DNA of 64,000 nucleotides from Camillea tinctor (taxonomy: Eukaryota; Ascomycota; Sordariomycetes; Xylariales; Xylariaceae): the NCBI GenBank assembly GCA_022578605.1, contig MU394128.1, positions 118,191-182,190 on the forward strand, read 5' to 3'. Below are positions 12,201-24,446 of this stretch, in pieces. The first letter of the stretch is position 1. Each line of letters opens with the position of its first letter. The notes under the pieces were generated by a model. The model saw only the letters and a list, made by a program, of their open reading frames with translations. It did not search any database and was not told the origin of the DNA. The position numbers and the translations under genes were made by a program.

Positions 12201-15200
12201 CACTTGAGCACGCACAATGCTGTCCTTGGGCCACTCAAGGACCGCCAACCCCTCACGCGAGATGTTGCTATTCGCCACGCCCGAGGGCGTAACGCACGAG
12301 ATATCAAGGTTTGCTTCTTGAAGAAGATCTGCGTCGTCATCTTGAACGTGTTGTAGAGCCTCCGAAATAGCATCAGCTAAGATGAGATTATGGCTGGAGT
12401 AATCACCACTGGGAGCCTTCGACCGAATTGGGAAGACAGGCACCAACGTCTCTATGCGGCAGTAGGAAGGAAGACAAGACAGTATTGTTAAGTCATCCAG
12501 TTGAGAGTTGAATGATACGAACAATGACACGCTCGTAGGTAGAAGTTCTTCAACCTGGCGCTTAGGCGTGTACTTGGGGATACTGGTCCAGTTGTTCTGC
12601 TTCTCAGTCACGGCAGCATCGGTTGTGAAGGAAACATTGATATCCTTCGCAACTGCTCGGCGTGTGATGATCTCCGAAACTATTGTTGGGGGGTTGTGCA
12701 CCACTAGAGTTTGACCGGGAAGTAGAGTGTCGAGGATTGAAGCAGCTAACATATTTGCAGCAGTCAGAGCAACAAGCTGCCGAGGAGACTCTGCGCCAAA
12801 AGCATCGCATTCCACGATAAGATCACTACTAGTCGGTATGGTCGAAGAAAGAGACTCCGCCAGGGTGAGAATTGCCTTATTTGAATCCAAGGCCGTGCCA
12901 AAAGTAAGGAACCGAGGACCAACAGATGTTCTGATCGGGGAGAAGACGGCGTGACTAGCTTGTAGGACCAGTTCAGAGTCGGAAATCGACTGCGGGATGT
13001 TCAGGACAGTATAGGCGCCCTTGGCATCTTTCTGGATTTCTATCCGTGCCTCAGCGGTGCTAACCTCGCGAGTCACAGAACGACGCGCCGAGTTATAACG
13101 ATCATTAGCTTCCGCCATGTGCGTTAGGCGTGAGCATAATTGCCGTCCGTTGGTATCGACAACGATTTCCGGCTCTACGGACCAGAGTAACTCTGCTGGC
13201 CCATTGCCCATCACTGTTTCCGACATGTATTCGAGCCGTAGAAGGCTCTCAGCGATGACGCGCCCATCAGCTCTAGTATCTTCGAAATCCAATGATTGGA
13301 AGCGCAGCTCGCGGTTTTCACAAATCGCGTTCCGTAGGAACCCAACGCTCATGTTCGCGAAAGGGTCCTCCGACCTGCGTCCGGATGTCACCCATAGCAG
13401 GGTCTTCTCGGAAGCCACGACATGCTTGAGACCTTCGAAGTGTTCCGGCTTTGTGTCGTTAAAAACTGGATTGTCAAGGTCGGTAAGACTGAGTACAGCT
13501 GATCCCGGCGTGAATTCATGGTGCTTCACCTCAGCGAGCGTCTCAAAGTGCGACAGCTTCTGGGAGAAATTTCCCAGAATGCGTTTGAGCTCTGATACAA
13601 GGCGAGTGGTGCGGAGCGTCGCGCCACCAATGATAACCAGATCTTCGAACATGTCTTTTTGAGAACCAGCTAGGTCAGACAAGGGTGCTGAAAGGGGTTC
13701 GCGGAGGAACTCGACCCTCTCATCGACTGCTTGGGATATGAACACGCTAGTAGCATAGGTGTCCATGAACTCATCCGGTGTGATAGTATCGATACCCGAG
13801 AAGCCAGTGTTTCTCAGGACGGTGTCCCATCTCTTAGGGGGTATGCAGGGCGATAAATCTCTGCCTTCGTCAGCACCTGCCCACCAGCCCGGCAGGGTAC
13901 CGAATACGAATCCGTCGCGCAGCCAGTTCTGGTTAGTACCCTCACCCAGCACGACGAAACCTCCGGGTCTAAGAAGCTTTCGTACGTTGCGCATCGTCTG
14001 CTCGAGGTTGCTAGTCGCGTGAATTACGAAGGACGCGACAATGAGGTCATATGTGCCGGGAGTAAACCCTTGAGTAACGGGGTCGACACCTGCATCCAAG
14101 GCACGGAAAACCATGCGCTTCTTGTAGGGGGCGAAGACTGACTTAGCTTCTTCGAAGAAGCCAGTAGAGACATCGGTGAATGTATAGGACTCGAAGTCTT
14201 GTCCGATTCTCTTGAAGATGCTCTTAGTGGCACCTCCCGTACCGGCGCCTATATAGCAAAGGATTATGTGAGTGACTAAACGAGACAATCTATCTCACGC
14301 AGGTAATGGTTAACTCACCTATCTCTAGAATGCTCATCCGAGGATACCGGTGCACGAGTTGCTCAACGGCTCGGCCAATCCAGCCGGATGACTGGCGCAT
14401 ACCAAGAGCGTTTACGTAGTAGTCAGTCAGGAGGCCGGTAGGGAGGAGATGCTCCAAAATTGTGGTTTCGCCTTCGAATACACGGGGCATCGCCTCGCCG
14501 ACAGCTCGGATAATTCTGACATCAATGGTGTCGACATATCTATACGTATTGTAACCCACAGATCAGCTTATTGATTCAAAAAAAACAGATATGGAGCGAT
14601 AGACTATAATATAAAATATCCAGAAAAGGGAACCTACTTGGCCGTCGCTTTCATAAGAGCATCCTCGGTATCTTTAGCCCATTCCTTTTTAGCATATCGG
14701 TGTCTGCGAGTGTCAGTTAGATTTATCATGTGACGCCCAAAGTTGAGATATGCCGAGAACGTAGGGTCGGAGCGGGCTGGGTGGTCAGGAGATAGCTCTC
14801 TGTCAAACTTGCGCATGTAGTAGCCAGCAGTACGTTCTGCCGCCAATGCAAGTTCGTGTTGCTCCTTGGTTACCAAGTCATCTCTAGCCATCTCCTCCCC
14901 ATCAGCAAAGAGACTTCCCCAGTGGAATCGCGAGAAGATAGTTTCATCATCGGCAGCTGTGGCAGCTGCGAAGGGAACGGCTTTCACCCCCTGAACCTGG
15001 ATAGCCGAGTGAGAGGTGTGGCTGCCGAAAATGTCGACATCACCAAGGAGTCCGGGACCGTCTACTGCAAAAGTGGTCGCACTAACGGGAACGGATTCAA
15101 GTTCAGCTGAATCCCAGGAAGATCCGCAAAGAAAAGGGTTGACCCGAATGCTCTTGAAGGTTGTCGGAACGTGAAGTGACCAAAGCTGCCCGTCACCAGG

Positions 15201-18200
15201 GTGGCAATAGGCAAGTATGACAGCTTGAATGGCGCAGTCAAGCATGCCCGGGTGAACTAGAAGAGAATGCTTTGATGCATCATCGCTTGGTGGCGATACC
15301 AATACTTGGCATTCCGCTTTTCCAAGCTTCCTCCTGATAGAAGTCAGTCCTCTGAAGCGACCACTGTAGCCATAGCCTAGCTCCTCCATGTACGAGTAGA
15401 AGCGATCTTCCCCAACATTGACCATATTGGGCGAAGACGGTACGCGAGCCGGAAGAAGCTCAGCAGATTCATCGCCAAGGTGCAGCTGGACGTCTGCGCT
15501 AGCCATCAACGTTAAAGATTCAACGTCTTTGCCGATGGCTGCGGAATAGGTGAATCTGCCCGTGATGAGCTGGGACGCCTCATTATAGTGGATATCTGAT
15601 ACTTCAACGACTGTTTCAATTCCGGCATCTTCCTCGTCAAACGGCATGGCTTGATGGATTCTGAAGTCACTGCTGTCAATCAGACGAATCGAGCGACCTT
15701 GTGGCACTAGTAGACGACTGGCTTCCAACATCGTGGAGATGTATCCCGCAGCCGGAAAGACCGTCTTCCCCTGAAGCTGGTGACCCGAGAGCCAAGGTAG
15801 CTCCCGTATCTTCAGCAGATTTCGCCAGCTCATGTGGTGAGGAGAGCTATCCGAAGTCGTGTCTCCGAGCAAGGGGTGAACTGTGGCTTGGCGCCGTCTC
15901 ATATTGCGCGACTGGCGGGATTCGTGCCAATATGCCCTCTCATGGTCCCATCTGTAGGATGGTAGGTTCTTGACAACACTGAAGTCATGCCCAATACCGC
16001 TGATGGATGTCTCGTATGCATTGAGGTCTACAATCGGCTTTTGTTGGTTGCTCCAAACAAACCCGAGTGCGGCAGATGTAGCCTCAATGGCGTCGGTACC
16101 GCGGGTGAGCACTCCCTTATAAGGTAGCGAGTCGCCCAGGATGTCCTGAATTGTCTGACTCGCCGGACCCTGGAGAGCAGAGTGTGGGCCAACCTCTAGA
16201 GCGAAATCGTAAGAGTCGCTTGAGAGTGCCCTCCCAAGACCCTGCGAAAAGAGCACAGGCTGTACCATGTTGTCAGACCAGTAGATGTCTGACATCTTGT
16301 TTATGGCCTCGCTGCTCCGCATATCAAGGTCTTCATAGACAGTAGAATACCACACGCAGCTACTGGACCCCTGCTTCGCATGTATACCAGATGCCCTTAG
16401 TGATTCCATGTACGGCTCGGAGCAAGGTACCATATGGTTTGAATGGTAAGCCTTGTCCACCTTCAAGCGCCTTCGGAATTTCTTCTCGTCCTCAAGGATC
16501 ACTTCCAGTTCCTGGATAGCATCCTCGTCACCGGAGAGAGTAACACTGGTGGTCGAATTGCTCGCTGCTACCACCACCCGGCCAGCAAACGCAGGGTCGC
16601 TAAGCAAGTCTAAAGCATCTTCTATGGATGTGCCGACAGCCAGCATTGCTCCATTGATACCTTGGCCGTTTGGACTAGAAGCTAGCCCTGAGTGAAGTCC
16701 ACGATAGTAAGCGATGTAAATAGCATCGCGAGCAGACAGGTAGCCAGCCGCATAAGCCGCACCAATCTCACCAGATGAGTGTCCCACGACGCCAGTGAAA
16801 GTCACGCCAGCCTCATGCAGCATATCGACTAGCATGATCTGCACAGCAGTGCACAGGGGCTGAGAGATTCTAGCCTCGTTCACCCGGGACGCCTCGGGCA
16901 AGGCCAAAAGCTCATCCACCAGCGTCCAGGTAGGACGGTCCAGCGTGGGAAGCTGCGCGAGGTGCTCATCTAGTTCGCGCAACACCCGCTGAGCAAACGG
17001 CGACTTCTCGACCAGCTCAGCGCCCATGCGAGCGTACTGGGCGCCTTGACCCGTGAAAATGCCCAGGATGCGAGGCGATCCGGACATAGCCGACCGGGTG
17101 CCGACCGGAGTTTTCTTGGACTTGGTATCCAGCAGCGTGGCATCGATCGACTCCCTCAGCTTATCAAGCGGCCCTGCCGGGAACGCAATCTTGAAGGGTA
17201 GCGCTGAGCGGCGGTGCCGCAGGGTCCAAGCGAGGTCACGAGGCCTGATCGCGCTCCCGTGCTCGGCCAGGAATTCCACGTAGGCCTCGAGGTTGGCGAC
17301 GAGCGCTTGTTCGGAATTGGCTGAAAATACGTACGGTCCGTACTGGGCGACATTGGCGTCGGCACTTTTGCTCGAGCGCGGGTCGTAACTTTCGATGATG
17401 GCGTGCGCGTTAGCACCACCAAAGCCGAAGCTGTTGACACTAGCACGCCTTGGCTGGCCCGGGGCGAGCACCGGCCAGGGCTTGGTGGAGGTGGGGACCT
17501 CAAGGCCGTCGTAGAATGGCTTGATAGAGGGGTTAAGACGGGTAAATAGCATGTTCCCCGGAATAGATCCGTTTTGTACGGCGAGCGCAGCCTTGAGAAT
17601 TGCTGCGACTCCCGCGGTTCCTGGATAATATGAACTATCAGCATGGCGTATGGAGAAGAAAAAAGGCAAGGGAGGAGAGAGGAGTGATGATCAGTGCTCA
17701 CCTTCAGTATGACCAAGAACTGTCTTGATGGAGCCGACATACAGGGGGTCCTGTTGCTTCGAGATAACGAGTTCCGACTTGTCGTTCTGGAAAAATGAGG
17801 ATTGTATCGCTTCGGCCTCAATAGGGTCTCCAGCGGGAGTTCCAGTGCCATGAGCTTCGAAGTACTGGGGGCGACCCTCTTTCAAGAGGTCGAGGCCAGC
17901 TCGGGCGTATGTGTCTCGGATCAGATTTCTCTGTGCAGACGCACTGGGCATGGTTATCCCGTTTGTAGCTCCATCCTGGTTCACACCCGTTTCTCTAATA
18001 ATGCAGTCAATGTGGTCGCCATCCGCAAGTGCTGCGCTGAGCGTCTTAAGGACGACACACGCTACACCATCACCACGTGCATAGCCTATAAATTGTTAGC
18101 TCTGCTTCATACGATTCGGGAAAATAATATTCGTATGTCTTACCGTTGGCGTTTTCATCCCACATTCGCGATCGGGAGTCAGGGGAAAGCATCTTGAGTT

Positions 18201-19012
18201 TACTCTCAGATATGTAATTCTCGGGGCCCAGGATGATGTTAGAACCGCAAGCGAGGGCAGTTCGTGTCTCCCCGGCTCTAAGTGCTTGCACGGCAAGATG
18301 TACGGCATACAGACTGGAAGAGCACGCTGTATCAATCGTCATGGAGGGGCCGTGCCAGTCGAAGAAATACGAAATCCTATTCGACATTACACTCCTTCCG
18401 ATGCCTACGGCATAGTACGAAGGCATCGTGTTATGATCACGAAGCATCATAGCCTCATAATCGTTACACATGAGTCCGACGTAAACAGCGGTGGTACTTC
18501 CGCGTAGACCTTCTATAGTAAGACCGGCAGATTCAAGCCCCTCATAGACGGTCTCGAGAAGGAATCGCTGCTGAGGATCCAGAGCTCGTGCCTCTGTAGA
18601 ATAATACCATCAGCCATTGCCATGTTTAAGTTTGTGGCTAGTTCCATGTCATGTTCCAAGCGATGTTTGCCGTTGTACTGACAAATACATGCACGCAATA
18701 CAGCCATACATGGGTAATAGATGAGAAACTCAAGGAATGCTTACCGACTGGCTTCACGCCAAAAAATTGGGCATCGAACAATCGTGGATCCTCTGATAGG
18801 AGGTATGACTGTTGGACGTTGCTGTGTCCGTGATACAGCCCATCTTCGTGGTAAAATCCCTGAGCGTTAAAGCGCGAGTCTGGAATCTCGCTGAGAACGT
18901 CTCGGGGCTCTTTTAGGAGCTCCCACAACTTCGACGTCGAGTTGGCACCGCCGGCGAAGCGACAGGCGCTGCCAATAATGGCGATAGGCTCGTTGTTAGT
19001 TTGAGGAGACAT
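6216..19012 (-). CDS. Hybrid PKS-NRPS megasynthase (KS-AT-DH-MT-pseudoER-KR-ACP-C-A-T-R)
   Basis: Nine exons on the minus strand: 19012-18745, 18593-18144, 18085-17702, 17620-14638, 14539-14319, 14248-11995, 11944-11223, 11167-9320, 9259-6216, giving 12174 coding bases and about 4057 residues. KS has Cys180 in DTACSSS, His318 in EAHGTGT and His365 in GHTEG. AT has Ser649 in GHSSGE. DH has His981 in [17 protein letters not shown]. The C-methyltransferase has the SAM loop LEIGAGTGG near 1436. No working ER is seen; a degenerate stretch lies before the KR (GLSRSLG near 2135, Tyr2276). ACP has Ser2460 in GMDSL, C has HHINMDG near 2723-2729, A has [11 protein letters not shown] near 3205, T has Ser3638 in GGTSML, and R has TGATGRLG plus Tyr3873 and Lys3877. 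It builds a methylated polyketide fused to one amino acid in the cytosol. The missing ER is presumably supplied by the enoyl reductase at 29498-30757. The ten adenylation pocket residues read D-M-L-C-L-G-G-C-C-K; I cannot assign the amino acid. Confidence 0.95.
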
Positions 19013-20088
19013 GATGAAATTTGGAGTGGAAATTTTGGCCTCGAAGGAAGGAGATGGTAAGAGCCTAGGTTGAATAGAATACGATCAACGAGTGAGTTGA
19101 GAAGTTGCTACAGATGAGCCTGCTTTAAGCCAAAGAAGAGTATATCGTACTTCGAGCCCCTTGATATCTATGTACTCTTTCACAACTTTGAGAACCATTG
19201 CCATATGCTCCATCTAAGCTAGAAATCAAGGCATAGTAGCCAATAGTCAGCTTATCCATCCGAGCTGGTCTGGGCCGTATCCTATCTCCTCAGGTTTATT
19301 CAAGTTATTTTCCAAATATCCGATTTTCATGATTACCAGTAGCGTATGTCGCTATACCAGTTACTATCGAGGCATGTACAGCCGCGATATCGGTAGAATT
19401 AGAACATATATCCGATCACAGGTATGTCTCAGGCTATCAATCTACTCAGCTTTCCTACCAAATGGCCTGGCGCCACATAGCTACTCCTTTAATTGCTCAG
19501 TCACTCTTGACATATCTTGAAGTTACATTGCATCGCCCAGATTTCAGGTCGTAAATCCTATTCCTTCAGCCCCTTTACTGTTTGTCCAGTCGAGTCGGTT
19601 TTCCGAGTTCAGCTTTCAGCAAGGTTACATCCGAATCACACGCCGCACGAGGTCATCCGGCGAACTGGGTCGTAAAAAACGTGGGAAATCATTCCGATGC
19701 ACGATTACTGAAATGAGATAATAATCAAGTGCATCTATCCTAAGTGGCGTAAAATCTATCCGATATCAAGCAACCATTTATTTCCGTAGTTTAGTTAGAG
19801 GCTATGGTCCAGCTTACTTGCCTTTGCTAATTGATCGGTTCATGCAATTCGCCTTCAGAGCTGGGGTTTAGTAGGCCACCTCTTGTTAGAATAATGAGTG
19901 TAAACGGTGTCCCTGGCCTCGAGCAGTTTATCAGTTCGGTGAATTCAAATCTAGAGTCGTACGATAGTCCAGGTTAGAAAGCTATAGGTAGCATATAAAG
20001 CCTTGTCAATAATAAAGTTAAGTCTGTCATAATCATTTTGCTAGAGCACAACGGGTCTACTCCTGTCCATGAATGAACCTCTTTCATC
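19013..20088. promoter_or_regulatory. Divergent promoter between PKS-NRPS and P450
   Basis: About 1.08 kb with no supported gene separates the start codons of the synthase (minus) and the P450 (plus), the usual arrangement for co-regulated core and tailoring genes. It contains one CGG-N4-CCG palindrome at 19596-19605, a plausible zinc-cluster site. Confidence 0.6.
19595..19606. promoter_or_regulatory. Candidate Zn2Cys6-binding palindrome TCGG-N4-CCGA
   Basis: The sequence tcggttttccga has inverted CGG/CCG half-sites separated by four bases, a spacing compatible with dimeric fungal zinc-cluster proteins. It sits roughly midway in the synthase/P450 divergent promoter and could be bound by the regulator encoded at 23040-24446. 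A single short palindrome can occur by chance. Confidence 0.3.
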
Positions 20089-22002
20089 ATGGCGTTCGAA
20101 AGTCTTAACGAAACATTCCGCAACGCCCCTTTGGCTTTATGGGGTACTGCATTTGCTGTGATCGTAGGATACCTTACACCCTCCCTAGTTATACAAAGAG
20201 AATCCAGTGCTAATATATCCTTTTTTAAGAATATCGTCTATTTCATTGTGCGCGGTATCTATCTACTGAGATACCATCCTCTCTCTAAATACCCGGGTCC
20301 CAAAATTGCTGCGGTCACCGATGCCTGGTATGCTTATCATTGGTGAGTGTTGAATAGCATTAGTCTATACATACTTCCTATCCCTAACTGGCTTTTAGGC
20401 TCACTGGGCGATATCCATGGGCAATCGAGGCAGCCTTCAAGAAATATGGTAAGGGACTACCCATAAGCTATGGTCCTATTAACTGATTTTTGCTTTTTAT
20501 TTTCTTTCATTAGGGGACGTCGTTCGTGTTGCCCCGAACCAAGTTGTATTCTTCACGCCAGAAGCCCAGACCGACATCCTCATGAGCGGCACAAAAGGGC
20601 GGCCAACCTTTAGAAAGACAGAATTCTATCCAGTATTTGGCAAGATTGCAGGAATTGCAGCTGAGAAAGACCCCGACAAACATCGAGTTGTGCGCAAGAA
20701 TCTGGCGCCTGCATTCAGCCCACATGCGCTGAAGGAGCAGGATATTTCGTTGCACCGAGTCACGGACCGGTTTGTCGAGAAGCTCGAAGGGCTTGGTGGA
20801 GCAGAAAAGGGGATCAACATGAGCGAAGTAAGACTGATATTTCCTTGATATGCAATAATTCGAATGAGCGACTAACTTAGCTATAATAGTGGTTCGACTG
20901 GGTTGCTTGCGATCTTGCTGGTGCATTCACCTATGGCCATGATTTTGAAAATGTCAAAGAGGGTATTTCTCTATTTCCCGGCAAAGTTGTTTATGATGTT
21001 AGAGCTGACTGGGATTATTATAGCCAAGTTCAGCCCTTTTCTTGATACCTTCAATCGCGTCGATCTTTGGGGTACCTTGGATCAAACCATGAAGCGATTT
21101 CCGCTACTATATCCACTTGTGTTTTTCGCTCTTCCACCAAGTCTAGCGAAGACTATCCCTTGGCTACTGAAGGAGAACAAGCGCATCGTTGTGGATCGCA
21201 TCGAACGCCGCGACAGACTTGAGCATCCAGACTATTTCTCTGCTTTAGTGCGCAACAATAAGCCTGTGCCGAGCGAGGAGTTCCTCCTAGCTCAAGCTAA
21301 CCATCTCATCATCGGAGGCCTTGATCCCGTTACGAATCTCTTTACCTCGGTTCTCTTTTTCCTCCTCCAGTACCCCGATAAGCTGGAAAAGCTTCAACAG
21401 GAGGTCAGAGGCACATTCGCTTCCTATGATGATATTCAGTACGATGCTCTTACCCATCTTCCCTGGCTCTGGGCTGTGATGGACGAGTCACTACGCATGC
21501 ACACTAATGGTGCGTTTGGACAACCTCGCTACAGTCCAGGGGCTACTATAGATGGCCACTATATCCCCAAAGGCGTATGTTTTTATTTCTTCTGTAATAA
21601 CATCAAGAGACACTACTAACAAGATTACTTCGTTCTTGTTAGTGCTGCGTTGAAACATCCAGTTTCGCAACTAGCCGAAGCGAACGCTACTGGGCCAAAC
21701 CGCGGGTATATGCGCCCGAGCGTTGGCTGCCGTCGACACACCCAGACTACGACCCAATATTTGACAAAGACTCACGGGCGGCGTTCAAACCCTTCAGCAT
21801 GGGCCCTCGCGGATGTCCAGGACAGCACATGGGATACCGGCAGACCAGCGTGCTGTTTGCTAAAATGGTCTGGAAGCTCGACTGGGAATTCGTCAACCGT
21901 GGCCAGGTAGACTGGGATCGCGACACCAGGCTGTATGCTATCTGGAAGCGGCCTCCGGTGATGGTCAAGTTCAAGACAGCGCAACACGCGATTGTGGAAT
22001 AA
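20089..22002 (+). CDS. Cytochrome P450 monooxygenase
   Basis: Six exons (20089-20342, 20399-20448, 20514-20827, 20890-20962, 21024-21574, 21643-22002) give 1602 bases, 533 residues. An N-terminal membrane anchor (about residues 13-35) is followed by the proline hinge HPLSKYPGPK, the ExxR pair Glu385-Arg388 (ESLR), the PERW motif and the haem loop FSMGPRGCPG with Cys472. It should sit on the ER membrane and oxidise the synthase product with a P450 reductase. It is divergent from the PKS-NRPS, so it is very likely a cluster tailoring enzyme. In the I-helix the usual Gly-x-(Asp/Glu)-Thr reads GGLDPVT (about 328-334), with Pro where the oxygen-activating Thr is common. The short fourth exon and its intron are needed to keep frame and were inferred from phase. 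Confidence 0.92.
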
Positions 22003-22340
22003 GTAGTGGCTGTCGCCGTCTGCTGTACTAGAGTGATATTTTTTTTTTTGAGTATGAGTTAACTAAGAAAGATCTCTGTCTTTCTCCCAACATCCTCAAA
22101 ACCCAATTAGAACAAATACAATTACTTAAGTGCATGATGAGACATGTGACAGACAGATAGAACGAGGGGAAATGTGAATAGCCAATATGGTTGGCGGGTT
22201 TTGCATGAATAAGTACTATTAGTATGGATCATCCACCAATTGAATTGCAAAAAGTGCCCATGAAAATGAGGAGGTCTTTAGTATATAATGTGTGATAAAT
22301 GACAAACCAGTACAGATTCTGTGTTTATAGGGCAAAAGAG

Positions 22341-22675
22341 GGTCGAGAGGTTAGCTCAATTGGTAGCAACCCGCCTTGAAGCCAAGAAACATTGTCTAGA
22401 GACCCACCCAGTCAATTAGGTCGAGGTTCGAGTCCAGCAGAGTGCAGTGATTCCGGAAATGACAAAGAATGTCGTTCTGGTCTGTGCCCTGGCCGCCCCC
22501 TACATTTGCCGTGGTTAAAGGCCTGTCCTCTGGCTCAAAGAAAGTAGCCAAGACTAAGAAAAGCCTAAAGTGGTATAGAGACTTCAGAATAATTAGCCCG
22601 CCATAGGCCTAGGCAAATGGGCAAGAGCGCGTGATCCGGCGTAATTGGATCAAATTTTTTTTGTTTTTTCCCCCT
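22341..22675 (+). mobile_element. tRNA-derived SINE-like element (candidate)
   Basis: A perfect RNA polymerase III A-box (tagctcaattgg, 22352-22363) and a perfect B-box (ggttcgagtcc, 22425-22435) lie about 61 bp apart, as in a tRNA head. The flanking stems do not pair as a working tRNA: the T-stem has only two of five pairs. About 220 bp of unrelated body and a terminal T-run near 22654-22662 follow. This head-body-tail layout is that of a tRNA-derived SINE. Only one copy is in the window, so repetition is not shown here. It sits between the P450 and the regulator. Confidence 0.5.
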
Positions 22676-23039
22676 TAGCCTCCTTGCTTCATAGTCACGA
22701 TGCAATTAAATCCTAGTCGTCGCGAGCTAAGACATTAACATCAGATACATTCAAAGTTAATACATTTTTATAAGTCAAATGTAAAGCAAAACTTCAATCT
22801 TCTGCATTGATGAGAGAGGATATTAGTTGTAAGTAGTGATCTATTATCCATTACTGGACGGGCAAGTATCTCTTTTTAAATTCTATGTAATCCACAGTTT
22901 GAGATGATATTTAAATATTTTATCCAGATTTCAGCAAGGACATCTCATGCCCGTCGGCTATATATTTGTAAACTTCGCGCAGGGGTCTATCAACCCGCCA
23001 TTCTCCGAAATTGATCTTACACATTATGTACAAATGCTG

Positions 23040-24446
23040 TTAAATAGAAACCTGCTGCAGCATTTTCAGCTGCTCCCGAACCAGGGTTACCACACGGGAG
23101 CCACTGCCCTCACCCCCTTCAGGGGCAGCCGCCATCACAGCCCCCAGAAGCGCGTTACCTTCCATACCTCGTAGCAGTCCCATGTTGACCTGATTGTATG
23201 TTGCGTTCGGCCTGCTCGACGAAACGCAATACTGCCGCGGAAGTCCCAGAGACCTCTCCACGAGCTCTAGCTGGTACTCCACGACCTGCGACACGAGACG
23301 GCAGAGGAGCTCTCCCCGCACAAGATGACCGGCAAAGCAGAGTCCTAGGATAGGCCGCCGGTCGTACCCGATCTGGTCGGTCTTTCCTAGGAGACTGTCT
23401 AGCAGGCGATGCAGGATCTCCTGGTATATAGACAGCAGCTGGAGGTAGCAGGAGAAGATGGTCAGCTGGTGCGCGGTGCTTATGAAAGCGCTGGTGGCAG
23501 TGGGAGTTCCAGCGGTGGTGGCAGTATTATTATTATTTTTATTCTTAAATTCCCCGCCGCTGGGGTTCAAAGAAGGAGAAGACAGGTCTTCGGCGATGGT
23601 CGCGGAACTCTCCAGCACGCGGATAACGTCGATGAATATCCCAGTGCTGTTCAGCACGGCTGTGAAGGGATTGAACTGCAGGGAGGCAGTGTCGTCTTCA
23701 CATTTGTCGCTCTCTCCCGGGGAGCACGTGTTGCTCAGGATTCCCAGGTCCCAGGGTACGGATTTGACGCGAAAGAGCTGCCCCGACAGGTCGGCCTGCA
23801 GGTTGGAGAGCAGGATCCCGGGGTCCGAGTCTCGCGCCGATGCAGACGTGAGGGTGTCGTCCGATATCAGGCTTCGTGTGGCAGACGCGTCGCCTGTTGT
23901 GTCCATCTCCTGGTCACAGAAGACTGATTCGGGTGCCGACATCATAGGCCAGGTGTTGACCAGCTCAGACAAGAAGTTGGGAGAAAGTGTCTCCCGACCA
24001 TTGCAAAGGATCTGGGGGTCTGATGTTTGGGTGAAATCGGAACTGCTCAGGGCAGCATCCACGGGTGATTGGTTGAGGAAACGTAACGAGTCATGGTTTG
24101 GCTCGTTGATCTCGGTGTCTTCGTCAACTCCGTGGAGTTCTCCCGTAGTTTGCTGCCTCGTATCAAACACAACCGACTCGGGCGTCTTCTCTACAGATAT
24201 CTGTGTGGAGGTAGATCGTTTGTGGGGCGGTCGGCCGGGAGGCTTCGGTGAGCTTGTGAAGCATGGAACACGACATCGGATGCACCTAGTGCATGCTTCC
24301 AACGAGTCGGCATCTGTGCGTGGACATCTAAGCTTCATAGTCCGGCATCGATCGCATGCGAGCCGCTTCCATGGCGAATGAAGTCGTGGTTGTGGCGGGA
24401 GCCCACGTGTATCCTCGAGCGTCATACCCGAAGTAGCAGGTTTCAT
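23040..24446 (-). CDS. Zn2Cys6 transcription factor, AflR-like; likely cluster regulator
   Basis: A single-exon 468-residue protein from the ATG at 24444-24446; the frame stays open a further 19 codons upstream but without another ATG. The binuclear zinc cluster has Cys31, Cys34, Cys41, Cys52, Cys55 and Cys62, with C-x2-C-x6-C-x10-C-x2-C-x6-C spacing, in the basic context KRLACDRCRTMKLRCP. A proline-rich linker (PKPPGRPPHKRS) follows. The C-terminal part (SCYLQLLSIYQEILHRLLDS, and ELVERSLGLPR) resembles the regulatory region of AflR-type proteins. It is expected to bind CGG triplets in the nucleus. Its place inside the run of synthase, P450 and pump genes makes it the likely pathway-specific activator. 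Confidence 0.9.
   Translation of the reverse strand: MKPATSGMTLEDTRGLPPQPRLHSPWKRLACDRCRTMKLRCPRTDADSLEACTRCIRCRVPCFTSSPKPPGRPPHKRSTSTQISVEKTPESVVFDTRQQTTGELHGVDEDTEINEPNHDSLRFLNQSPVDAALSSSDFTQTSDPQILCNGRETLSPNFLSELVNTWPMMSAPESVFCDQEMDTTGDASATRSLISDDTLTSASARDSDPGILLSNLQADLSGQLFRVKSVPWDLGILSNTCSPGESDKCEDDTASLQFNPFTAVLNSTGIFIDVIRVLESSATIAEDLSSPSLNPSGGEFKNKNNNNTATTAGTPTATSAFISTAHQLTIFSCYLQLLSIYQEILHRLLDSLLGKTDQIGYDRRPILGLCFAGHLVRGELLCRLVSQVVEYQLELVERSLGLPRQYCVSSSRPNATYNQVNMGLLRGMEGNALLGAVMAAAPEGGEGSGSRVVTLVREQLKMLQQVSI

Noticed and set aside
22341..22440. Functional tRNA gene
   Set aside because: A- and B-boxes are perfect but the T-stem and anticodon stem do not pair, so a SINE-like element is more likely.
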